Below are positions 7,434 through 14,779 of a stretch of 37,156 nt of DNA, piece after piece. The position numbers and the translations under genes were made by a program. The notes beneath the pieces are model-generated. The model did no database searches. It saw nothing but the letters and a program-made list of their open reading frames with translations, and had not been told where the DNA came from. The DNA is from JAQBRD01 sp041158765 (GTDB lineage Bacteria; Patescibacteriota; Minisyncoccia; Phycocordibacterales; PALSA-1337). The stretch lies in the NCBI GenBank assembly GCA_041158765.1, contig JBEBAU010000039.1, positions 1-37,156 on the forward strand. Direction: 5' to 3'. The number at the start of each line of letters is the position of its first letter. Positions within the stretch are counted from its first letter, which is position 1.

Positions 7434-9755
7434 ATGTATCTCAAATCTCTGGAGATTTCTGGTTTCAAATCGTTCGCCAAGAAGGCGACGCTCAATTTTA
7501 ATTCGCCAATTTCTGCAATTGTTGGACCGAATGGTTCCGGCAAATCTAACGTAGCCGAGTCTTTCAGATTTGTGCTTGGTGAACAATCTATCAAATCAAT
7601 GCGAGGTAAGCGCGGGGAAGACCTCATCTTCAATGGAGGTGCCGGCCCTGGCTCTGCTGGTATTGCTGGTGCAGGAGGTGGAGCAGGGCGTGCAAATCGT
7701 GCGAGTGTGAAAGTCGTATTCGATAACACCCCACAAAGAGATAAGGGTGGTCAACGCGCACTCAATATTGATTTTGATGAAGTAACTATCGAACGTATCG
7801 TGCATCGAGATTCATCCAATGAATACTTGATCAATGGTAGTGCGGTGCGACTCAAGGATATTGCAGAGCTTCTCGCAGGAGCTCATATCGGTGCATCAGG
7901 ACATCATATTATTTCACAAGGTGAAGCAGACCGAATTCTCAGTGCCAATATCCGTGAGCGACGTGAAATGGTTGAGGATGCGCTTGGTCTCAAGATTTAT
8001 CAATACAAAAAAGACGAAAGTACTCGCAAACTCGAAAAGACCGAAGAAAATATGAAATCTGTCGAGTCACTTCGACGCGAGATCGCTCCACATCTTAAGT
8101 TTTTGAAAAAGCAGGTTGAAAAAGTCGAAAAGGTACAAGAAATGCGTGATTCTCTCCGTGCTTTGTATCGAGAATATTTCAAACGAGAAGATATCTATGT
8201 GAAAGAAGAGCGTACAGCAGTGGATAGTGAAAAGCATGCACCAACACACGAGCTCAAGACGCTTGATCATGAACTCGCTTCTGCAAAAGCTCGTCTCGCT
8301 GAGTCCAAGAATCGCGATGCAAAAAGCGATGAGCTTATTGCTATTGAAGGGAAGCTCGCAGGTATTCGGGCACACAAAGATGCTTTGAGTCGTGATCTCG
8401 GTAAGATTGAGGGTGAAATTAGTGCCGGTGAGCGCACAATTCTGAAAGAGCGCGAGAAGCAATCTCGTGATGAATTCAAAACAGTATATCTGAAAGACGT
8501 CGAAGCAGTTGTCCGCAAGATTGAAGATCTTGAATCAATAAGCGATATTCGAGCGCTTTTCACCGAGGTGAAAAAGCTACTTACTGGTTTCATCAATCAA
8601 CACAAAACCGCTGATACCAATGGTATCGGAAGCACTATTGGTGAAATAGAGAAGGATATTACTCAGTTGAAACATCAGAAGTCAGAGCTCGAATCGGCTT
8701 TCAAAAAAGCCATTCATGATGAGCAAACATTACATGAAGAATATAATCAGCTTCGACAAAAAATTGAAAAAGAAAAAGACGTAGACCGTGATGCAGAGAA
8801 GAACGTATTCCGTATTATTGCTCGTCAGAATGAACTTCGTGGAATACTTGCTGCACTCAAAAACCGCGAAGATCGTCTCGTACTCGAAGAAGAGTCACTC
8901 AAGCGTGAGCTTCAAGAAGCGTATGCACTTGTTGGCCGTGAAGCAATGGATTATGACACGCTCGAGCTTGCTCCTGAGGCTGGTCGGGTGGCACAAGAAG
9001 ATCGTCGAAAGCAGATTGAAAAAATAAAGATTCGTATTGAGGATTCTGGAGCGGGGAACAGTCTCGATATTATGAAAGAGTATAAAGAAGTGGAGGAGCG
9101 CGATGCCTTCCTAGCGCGAGAACTCGAAGATCTTGAGAAGTCACGGATTTCACTCACAGCACTTATTGCTGATCTTGATGCACGCCTTGATCATGAATTC
9201 AAAGAGGGTATTCTCAAAATCAATACCCAATTCCAGAACTTCTTCTCACTTATGTTCGGTGGAGGAACTGCTGAGCTTGCTGTTGTCCGTGAAAAGAAGC
9301 GCAAAAAGCGCAGCGATACTGATCTTGGCGCAGTACTCGATATGGATATGTCTGATGTTGATGGAGAGTCTGCGGGAGGGGATTCTGAAGAGGAAGGTCG
9401 CGAAGGTATTGATATCAATGTGAATCTTCCTCGTAAGAAGGTGAAAGGTCTCATGATGCTTTCTGGAGGAGAACGAGCGCTTACATCTATCGCGCTCCTT
9501 TTCGCAATATCACAGGTGAATCCTCCACCATTTATTATTCTTGATGAAACAGATGCAGCGCTTGATGAAGCGAATTCTCGTAAGTATGGGGATATGGTTG
9601 AAAATCTTTCAAAATTATCTCAACTTATTCTTATTACTCACAATCGTGAGACAATGTCGCGCGCAGGTATCCTCTATGGCGTAACCATGGGTAGTGATGG
9701 GGCATCACGACTCCTTTCAATACAGTTTGATGAAGCTGTGAGGGTGGCAAAATAG
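7434..9755 (+). CDS. smc: Short SMC-type chromosome-segregation ATPase
   Basis: 773 residues. The N-terminal head has FKSFAKK and Walker A GPNGSGKSN (31-39). The C-terminal head has the signature LSGGE (676-680), Walker B FIILDE with DAALDEAN (about 701-712) and a D-loop/H-loop ending ILITHN. These details are those of true SMC rather than RecN or Rad50. Ordinary bacterial SMC is about 1150-1200 residues. Here the coiled-coil arms between the heads are only about 180-600, and I see no clear hinge domain; a non-coil patch near 345-395 is the best candidate for a turn. It should still dimerise by its heads and bind DNA, but its reach must be much shorter. No kleisin gene (scpA/scpB) is next to it. 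Confidence 0.88.
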   Translation: MYLKSLEISGFKSFAKKATLNFNSPISAIVGPNGSGKSNVAESFRFVLGEQSIKSMRGKRGEDLIFNGGAGPGSAGIAGAGGGAGRANRASVKVVFDNTPQRDKGGQRALNIDFDEVTIERIVHRDSSNEYLINGSAVRLKDIAELLAGAHIGASGHHIISQGEADRILSANIRERREMVEDALGLKIYQYKKDESTRKLEKTEENMKSVESLRREIAPHLKFLKKQVEKVEKVQEMRDSLRALYREYFKREDIYVKEERTAVDSEKHAPTHELKTLDHELASAKARLAESKNRDAKSDELIAIEGKLAGIRAHKDALSRDLGKIEGEISAGERTILKEREKQSRDEFKTVYLKDVEAVVRKIEDLESISDIRALFTEVKKLLTGFINQHKTADTNGIGSTIGEIEKDITQLKHQKSELESAFKKAIHDEQTLHEEYNQLRQKIEKEKDVDRDAEKNVFRIIARQNELRGILAALKNREDRLVLEEESLKRELQEAYALVGREAMDYDTLELAPEAGRVAQEDRRKQIEKIKIRIEDSGAGNSLDIMKEYKEVEERDAFLARELEDLEKSRISLTALIADLDARLDHEFKEGILKINTQFQNFFSLMFGGGTAELAVVREKKRKKRSDTDLGAVLDMDMSDVDGESAGGDSEEEGREGIDINVNLPRKKVKGLMMLSGGERALTSIALLFAISQVNPPPFIILDETDAALDEANSRKYGDMVENLSKLSQLILITHNRETMSRAGILYGVTMGSDGASRLLSIQFDEAVRVAK

Positions 9756-9792
9756 TGCCGAGAGGGGACACTAGGTGAAAAACCACGGATAT

Positions 9793-9821
9793 TTGACAAA
9801 TCCTTTTTCCTGTTTTATAAA
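9793..9821 (+). promoter_or_regulatory. Promoter of the 0.48-kb structured RNA
   Basis: A perfect TTGACA at 9793-9798, a 17-nt spacer and TATAAA at 9816-9821. No reading frame follows for 500 nt, so it drives a non-coding transcript starting near 9828. Confidence 0.75.
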
Positions 9822-9827
9822 ATACCC

Positions 9828-10305
9828 ACCCCTTGCATCATTCTTGACCTTTTGGTATACCTATTGGGTGCTAATGAATTAGCACATGTCCTTCGGACCA
9901 AAAGGTCCACAATTTAAATACTTTCCAGCATTAGCTGGAATGCATGATGACCCGAGGTAGACTGGAGGAATTTTTAGTTCCGAAGGTTTACTATCAACGA
10001 GTAGAAAGCTTAGGTGCGCTACTCATGAAAACGGTCTCACTGGTTCGACGAAGTTAATTCCGTCGTTTTCAACCCAGTGCTAGTGGCCCATTCGGACGAC
10101 CCTGTAAAAAGGAACAACGCCCGCTCTTGGGAGAGCTGCATGCACGCGTGCCTGAAAAACACGCAAGTTAGGTCCCTGTTGCAAAATACCCGAGTAACAC
10201 TTCATTGTGTTCACAGAATGGTATTGGTAAGAGTTTTTGTGAGAACGTTTCGACATTTTTCTCCACACGAACTCTAGGCCACGCAACAGGGCCTTTTCGT
10301 TTTTA
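9828..10305 (+). ncRNA. Large structured RNA of unknown class, with pseudoknot
   Basis: A non-coding stretch of 577 nt (9756-10332) with a strong promoter, a terminator and dense folding. Perfect or near-perfect helices include 9846-9856/9897-9907 (11 bp), which encloses 9868-9874/9879-9885. There are hairpins 9923-9929/9934-9940 and GAGTAG/CTACTC (about 10010-10024). Helix 10027-10033/10064-10070 crosses 10038-10043/10074-10079, which makes an H-type pseudoknot. Near the 3' end, 10170-10182 pairs with 10283-10294 (12 bp, one bulge) around further helices. Size and pseudoknots would suit tmRNA or RNase P RNA. I do not find the tmRNA CCA end and T-arm, nor the RNase P conserved region I (GAGGAAAGUCC) or its P4 partner, so the class stays open. 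Confidence 0.65.
10276..10305 (+). terminator. Terminator of the 0.48-kb RNA
   Basis: AGGCC (10276-10280) and GGCCT (10290-10294) pair around 9 nt, followed by TTTTCGTTTTT. The same 3' arm can alternatively pair with 10170-10182, so the end of the RNA has two competing folds. Confidence 0.55.
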
Positions 10306-10332
10306 TATACGAGTCATGTTAGAATTCTTTTT

Positions 10333-11508
10333 ATGAAAGATACTCAAATTCAGAAATTACTTAGTGCCGAAAAGAAGCGACAGAAATCTGTTATTAATCT
10401 CATTGCATCGGAGAATTTTGTTTCGAATGATGTATTGACCGCTCTTGGTTCAGAACTTACAAATAAATATGCGGAAGGATATGCGGGGAAGCGTTATTAT
10501 GGTGGTAATGAAATCGTCGATAAGGTTGAGCAACTTGCGATTGAACGTGCCCTCAAATTATTTCAACTTACAGCAAATGAATGGCATGTGAATGTTCAGG
10601 CACTCTCCGGATCTCCAGCAAATGTGGCGGTGTATCTCGGTCTCGTTCCGCAGGGTGGCAAAATCATGGGAATGTCACTTGATCAGGGTGGACATCTTAC
10701 TCACGGCCATAAGGTTTCTATTACTGGCAAAATGTGGGTGCAGGTTCCATTTGGTGTAGATAAGCAGACTGAAGTTTTGAATTATGATGTATTGAAAGAG
10801 CAGGCTATTCGTGAAAAGCCAGCTATTATTGTTGCTGGTTTCACTGCATATCCTCGCACCATTGATTTCAAAAAATTCCGAGAAATTGCAGATGCTTCTG
10901 GGGCGTTACTAATGGTGGATATGTCACACATTGCTGGTCTTGTTGCTGGCCAAGTATATCCTTCGCCATTTCCATATGCAGATATTGTGACAACCACTGT
11001 GCACAAGACTCTACGTGGTCCACGAGCTGCACTTATCTTCTCTCGTAAAGACTCGCGTGAATTGGATAAAAAAATAGACAAAGCGGTGTTCCCAGGAATG
11101 CAGGGTGGTCCACATATGAATCAGATTGCAGCTGTTGCAGTTGCGCTCAAGGAAGCGTCGACCCCAGCCTTCAAAAAATACGCTGCACAGGTGGTAAAAA
11201 ACGCAGCAGTTCTTGCATCAGAACTCTCTCGTCTTGGTTGGAGGATTATCTCAGGTGGCACTGACAGTCATCTTATTCTCGTTGATACATGGATGAATGG
11301 CAGGGGAATTTCAGGAAAAGAGGCGAGTGATAGACTCGAAGCAGCAGGGATTATTTTGAATAAAAACGCAATTCCGTATGATACACGACCTCCGGCAGAT
11401 CCATCAGGTGTACGTATTGGAACTGCAGCAGAGACAACTCGTGGCAAAAAAGAGAAAGACATGAAAAAAATCGCCGAAGCGATTCATATGGTTCTTTTGA
11501 AGATTTAG
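10333..11508 (+). CDS. glyA: Serine hydroxymethyltransferase
   Basis: PLP enzyme converting serine plus tetrahydrofolate to glycine plus methylene-THF. 391 residues, slightly shorter than the usual 410-420. Recognisable segments are INLIASENFVS, YAEGYAGKRYYGGNE, LDQGGHLTHGH and VDMSHIAGLVAG, with the Schiff-base Lys in TTTVHKTLRGPR (K225) and FPGMQGGPH. TAGAAT at 10320-10325 ends 7 nt before the ATG and there is no Shine-Dalgarno site, so a leaderless message is likely. It stands between two structured RNA regions and is probably a single-gene unit. Confidence 0.96.
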   Translation: MKDTQIQKLLSAEKKRQKSVINLIASENFVSNDVLTALGSELTNKYAEGYAGKRYYGGNEIVDKVEQLAIERALKLFQLTANEWHVNVQALSGSPANVAVYLGLVPQGGKIMGMSLDQGGHLTHGHKVSITGKMWVQVPFGVDKQTEVLNYDVLKEQAIREKPAIIVAGFTAYPRTIDFKKFREIADASGALLMVDMSHIAGLVAGQVYPSPFPYADIVTTTVHKTLRGPRAALIFSRKDSRELDKKIDKAVFPGMQGGPHMNQIAAVAVALKEASTPAFKKYAAQVVKNAAVLASELSRLGWRIISGGTDSHLILVDTWMNGRGISGKEASDRLEAAGIILNKNAIPYDTRPPADPSGVRIGTAAETTRGKKEKDMKKIAEAIHMVLLKI

Positions 11509-11812
11509 AAGGATTTGCCCTTCCGACTTGCTCCAGGAATCGATGATTCGCTGGAGCAGGAGATTCATTCATGACGATTTCCGGTCACGGATTTGTACGA
11601 GCGGTAGCTATGGTTGTTTTTCAAGGACGGGTGAGGAACCATTCTTGAGTTCTTCCCATTCCGAGCCCCTTCGATAGGGCCAGGCTTCACCGGCGTTCCG
11701 TGAGTGTTGCAAACATCCGTCAGATTGTTTCGATCAATATAAGTTTTCGCGGCGGGCGACTTCCTTACGATCCAGGCGGTGTCTCCAAACCCCCTGTATG
11801 CTTGCTAGGCCT
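11509..11812 (-). ncRNA. Structured GC-rich RNA region, minus strand, unknown class
   Basis: The 395 nt between glyA and argS hold no credible protein and are richer in G+C than their neighbours. A near-consensus promoter points left (TTGACA/16 nt/TATAGT, 11840-11813), giving an RNA of about 300 nt. Visible folding: 11714-11721 with 11626-11633 (7 of 8 pairs), a hairpin at 11665-11680 and a strong terminal hairpin at 11529-11558 (two stems of 8 and 5 bp, one bulge). I see no T-run terminator at its left end. The length would fit RNase P RNA, but I cannot find the conserved P4 strands, and there is no tRNA-like end for tmRNA. The strand rests on the promoter; a weak plus-strand terminator at 11853-11878 leaves the opposite orientation possible. 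Confidence 0.5.
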
Positions 11813-11840
11813 ACTATAGCCTATTTATTAGTTTTGTCAA
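11813..11840 (-). promoter_or_regulatory. Minus-strand promoter of the glyA-argS intergenic RNA
   Basis: On the minus strand a perfect TTGACA (11840-11835), a 16-nt spacer and TATAGT (11818-11813). The start should be near 11806. Confidence 0.65.
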
Positions 11841-11852
11841 CGGTGGTGGTGT

Positions 11853-11878
11853 ACCAGCTCACTTTTCTGGTGTTTTTT
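11853..11878 (+). terminator. Weak terminator upstream of argS
   Basis: ACCAG (11853-11857) and CTGGT (11867-11871) form a short stem, followed after one G by six T. The argS -10 hexamer TAAAAT (11892-11897) comes right after it. Confidence 0.35.
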
Positions 11879-11903
11879 CAAGTTTCAATGCTAAAATAGC
11901 CCT

Positions 11904-13691
11904 ATGATACAAGATAGACTGAAAACAGCTATTACAGAGGCGCTTATGGCTATTGGGGTTGTTTCACCCAAGGTTACTCTCGAGCATCCAGCCGATATCG
12001 CTCATGGCGACTATTCTACGAGCGTGGCACTCGCATATTCAAGAGAGCTTAAGCTTGCCCCTCGCATAATTGCCGACAAGATCGTCGCACATCTCACTAC
12101 TCTCAAGTTGGATGATGTCGCTGCTATCGAAATTGCGGGTCCCGGTTTCATTAATATTCGTCTTACACGAAGCTTTTTTTCTAATGAAATTGTGCGGATT
12201 CTGAAAGAGGGCAAAAACTTCGGTACGAATACAACTCTCAAAGGCAAAAAAATTGTTATTGACTATACGAACCCAAATCCATTCAAGGTTTTTCATATTG
12301 GACATCTCATGGCGAATGCTATTGGTGAAGCACTCTCTCGTATTATCGAGGCACATGGAGCGGAGGTTGTGCGTGTGAATTATCAAGGTGATGTAGGGCT
12401 TCATGTAGCAAAAGCTATGTGGGGCATGCTTCAAAAAGAGTCAGAATTTCCAAAAGACGATGCGACGCTTGAAGATATGATTAACTATATCAGCAAAGCG
12501 TATGTAGTTGGCGCCGCTGCATATGAAGGTGATGGTGGAAGCGGCGCCAACAAAACCGCAAAAGAAGAAATCATTATCATTAATAAAATGATTTTTGATC
12601 GTTCGAATCCGAAGCTCATGAAGATGTATGAGTGGGGAAGGAAGGTTAGCCTTCTTAATTTCGAAGTGATTTATCGCAAGCTTGGTACGAAGTTCGATCA
12701 CTATTTTTTTGAAAGTGAAGTTGCTGCCGATGGTGTGGCAATTGTGCAGGATTTCCTCAAGCGTGGTGTTTTCACAGACAGTGAGGGTGCAATAGTTTTC
12801 AAAGGTGAGCCATATGGACTTCACACCCGTGTTTTCATCACATCTCAGAATCTCCCAACATATGAAGCTAAGGAAGTCGGTCTTACACGTCTCAAATTTG
12901 ATCGATTTAATCCAGACATGTCGATTGTTGTTACTGCAAATGAACAGAACGATTATTTCCGTGTGGTATTGAAAGCCCTTTCAATTATGTTCCCGTATAT
13001 GGCTGGCAAGATGAAGCATGTGAATCACGGTATGTTGCGTCTCAGCACCGGAGATGGAGCTTCTATGAAAATGGGATCTCGAAAAGGTAATGTCATCACA
13101 GGCGAGTCGCTTCTTTCGGATGTTTCTGCTCTTGCTCTCGAAAAAATGAAAGATCGAGACTTCGGCGCACAAGAATCTGCCAAGAATCAGGCTATCATAG
13201 ATGTTTCAGTCGGTGCAATCAAATACTCAATTCTTAAGCAAGCTCCTGGAGGTGATATTATCTATGATTTTGAAAAGTCTATTTCATTCGAAGGAGATTC
13301 TGGCCCATATCTTCAGTATGCATGTGTTCGCGCACGATCACTTATTATGAAAGCCGAAGCTGCAAAAATTAAACCTTTTTCATCGAGTGGACTTTTTGGA
13401 AAGAAAAAAGCAAATCTCGCTGCAATTCCAGCTGAAGTAACTCTCCTCGAAAAAATCCTCTACCGATATCCTGAGGTCGTCGAGCGAGCAGGGCAGACAT
13501 ATGAACCGCATCATATTGTGACGTATCTCATTGAGCTCTCAGCAGCTTTCAATAACTTCTATGCAAATTCGACAATTGTTGATGCTACTGACAAAGCCGC
13601 ACCATATCGCGTTGCTCTCACCGAAGCTTTCACTACAGTCATGTCGAATGGTCTCAATGTGCTCGGTATTCGTGTACCGGTGAAGATGTAG
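11904..13691 (+). CDS. argS: Arginyl-tRNA synthetase
   Basis: Class I synthetase, 595 residues. It has the N-terminal Add-1 domain (about 1-105), the HIGH motif as FHIGHLMA (H131-H134), and a KMSKS replacement KMGSRKGN (about 389-396), as is usual for many ArgRS. The helical anticodon domain carries YEPHHIVTYLIELSAAFNNFY near the end. TAAAAT ends 6 nt before the ATG and there is no Shine-Dalgarno site. A terminator follows the stop after a few bases, so this is a one-gene transcript. Confidence 0.97.
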   Translation: MIQDRLKTAITEALMAIGVVSPKVTLEHPADIAHGDYSTSVALAYSRELKLAPRIIADKIVAHLTTLKLDDVAAIEIAGPGFINIRLTRSFFSNEIVRILKEGKNFGTNTTLKGKKIVIDYTNPNPFKVFHIGHLMANAIGEALSRIIEAHGAEVVRVNYQGDVGLHVAKAMWGMLQKESEFPKDDATLEDMINYISKAYVVGAAAYEGDGGSGANKTAKEEIIIINKMIFDRSNPKLMKMYEWGRKVSLLNFEVIYRKLGTKFDHYFFESEVAADGVAIVQDFLKRGVFTDSEGAIVFKGEPYGLHTRVFITSQNLPTYEAKEVGLTRLKFDRFNPDMSIVVTANEQNDYFRVVLKALSIMFPYMAGKMKHVNHGMLRLSTGDGASMKMGSRKGNVITGESLLSDVSALALEKMKDRDFGAQESAKNQAIIDVSVGAIKYSILKQAPGGDIIYDFEKSISFEGDSGPYLQYACVRARSLIMKAEAAKIKPFSSSGLFGKKKANLAAIPAEVTLLEKILYRYPEVVERAGQTYEPHHIVTYLIELSAAFNNFYANSTIVDATDKAAPYRVALTEAFTTVMSNGLNVLGIRVPVKM

Positions 13692-13702
13692 AGCGATATC
13701 GC

Positions 13703-13738
13703 AGAGCGGGTTTTGAAGACTATTTTGCCGCTCTTTTT
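13703..13738 (+). terminator. Terminator of argS
   Basis: AGAGCGG (13703-13709) pairs with CCGCTCT (13728-13734), followed by a T run to 13738. Confidence 0.8.
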
Positions 13739-13739
13739 A

Positions 13740-13768
13740 TTGACTATAGCTATTAAAAGTGATATAAT
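13740..13768 (+). promoter_or_regulatory. Promoter of the 13950 gene
   Basis: TTGACT at 13740-13745, exactly 17 nt, TATAAT at 13763-13768. It produces a leader of about 175 nt, which is exceptional in this window. Confidence 0.75.
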
Positions 13769-13811
13769 ACTGGCCAGTTGATACAAAGTTCATTCACAAA
13801 CTACTTTGCAT

Positions 13812-13861
13812 TCACTGCAGGATAGAGGGGCCTAAATTAGCCCTTGTATCCTGCGGTGAAA
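13812..13861 (+). promoter_or_regulatory. Long leader hairpin
   Basis: In the 5' leader of the next gene, TTCAC, GCAGGATA and AGGGGC on the left pair with GCCCT, TATCCTGC and GTGAA on the right, around an 8-nt loop (CTAAATTA). The stem has about 19 pairs with small bulges. No T run follows, so it is not a simple terminator. It may protect the mRNA or act as a regulatory element. Further TTCAC/GTGAA pairs lie at about 13894-13908. Confidence 0.6.
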
Positions 13862-13949
13862 ACAAAAAAAACCGAGGTGCGTCACAGCCATGGCTTCACA
13901 TTTTGTGAAAGAGATGGTCCAGCGCAAACTCCCAACAAAGGAGCACAGT

Positions 13950-14621
13950 ATGGGCAAAGCTCTATCATCAGATCAGGAACGCGAGATCACCTCTCGCTTC
14001 ATAACACAAGTGCAATGGTCACAACTCGATGGTGACAACACGCAGAAAAAAGTCATCGAATTGAGTCCCGCAGAGTTTGGTCGTCGTTTCACTCTCTTCC
14101 TTCAAAATGGTTGCAATCCGACGATTACTGCACCCGGCACCCTCCCGATCGACCGTTCAAGACCATTCAATCCCGCCAAATTCATCGGCGGCGGTTGGAC
14201 TATCTGGAAAGGCCCGGAGGATGGTGATGGGCTGACTGGCAAAGAAGAACAGGACGAGCGTTCGCTCGCCATCACTGAAATCAATCTCGCGAACCTCATC
14301 ATTCAGACCGGATTGAGGGAGGGTGAGACAAGAGTCACCGGTGAAGCAAAGCAGGCACGCCTCATGCTCACGGCAATTCAAGCCGATGCCAAAATCGCAC
14401 AGATGCTCTACGAGGAAGAAGGTCAGACGACGTTGCGGTGGATGTATAAACATCTCGACGTTTCTTGGATTGAATTCCTTGGCACAACACTTCGCGACCC
14501 GCGCGGCTCCCGTATCGCGCTCTGCTTGTATCGCCGTGATGGTGGCTTGTGGAGCAACGGTGCTCGTTATCTTAACGAACAGCGCTATGCCACTTCTCCA
14601 GCTCTCGGTTTCGCAAAGTAA
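13950..14621 (+). CDS. Protein of unknown function
   Basis: 223 residues from the ATG at 13950, chosen because AAGGAG lies 6 nt before it (13938-13943); an ATG at 13890 would add 20 residues without such a site. No family recognised. Soluble and mixed alpha/beta by appearance, with a Trp-rich patch (GGGWTIWKGPEDG near 80-92), an acidic stretch after it and a C-terminal R-x-x-G-x-L-W-S-N-G-A-R-Y. No signal peptide or membrane span. It has its own promoter, leader hairpin and terminator. Its codon use looks more G+C-rich than its neighbours, which may reflect high expression or acquisition. Confidence 0.7.
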   Translation: MGKALSSDQEREITSRFITQVQWSQLDGDNTQKKVIELSPAEFGRRFTLFLQNGCNPTITAPGTLPIDRSRPFNPAKFIGGGWTIWKGPEDGDGLTGKEEQDERSLAITEINLANLIIQTGLREGETRVTGEAKQARLMLTAIQADAKIAQMLYEEEGQTTLRWMYKHLDVSWIEFLGTTLRDPRGSRIALCLYRRDGGLWSNGARYLNEQRYATSPALGFAK

Positions 14622-14641
14622 GTTTTCAAAACTTTTTTCTC

Positions 14642-14706
14642 GGGTCTCTTGAGACCCTATGAACTGAGTCCTTTGACCCGACGCTATGAAAATGGTGTCG
14701 GGTTTT
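14642..14706 (+). terminator. Two hairpins, the second a terminator
   Basis: GGGTCTC (14642-14648) with GAGACCC (14651-14657) is a near-palindrome. CCCGACGC (14677-14684) with GTGTCGGG (14695-14702), followed by TTTT, is the rho-independent terminator of the preceding gene. Confidence 0.75.
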
Positions 14707-14779
14707 CGCATATAATAAAAAACACCAAAATCGTATTCATTTTTAATCGGTTTAAATTGTGATACCATGTTGATTACGT

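Noticed and set aside
7250..7729. 159-codon minus-strand frame across the smc start
   Set aside because: Antisense shadow of smc and of the Nudix gene; Pro/Ala-rich translation without family features.
7434..9755. smc broken by a frameshift or deletion
   Set aside because: Both heads are in one intact frame and no leftover smc sequence is seen up- or downstream; short arms look genuine.
10077..10286. Overlapping open frames on both strands (66-68 codons) between smc and glyA
   Set aside because: They lie in the paired regions of the 0.48-kb RNA, have no start signals and give Cys/His/Arg-rich nonsense.
9828..10305. Assignment as tmRNA or RNase P RNA
   Set aside because: Size and pseudoknots fit, but the tRNA-like end, tag reading frame, GAGGAAAGUCC and its P4 partner were not found; a covariance search is needed.
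11509..11903. T-box leader for argS
   Set aside because: No clear GGTGGNACCGCG-type T-box sequence or specifier loop; the best promoter is on the other strand.
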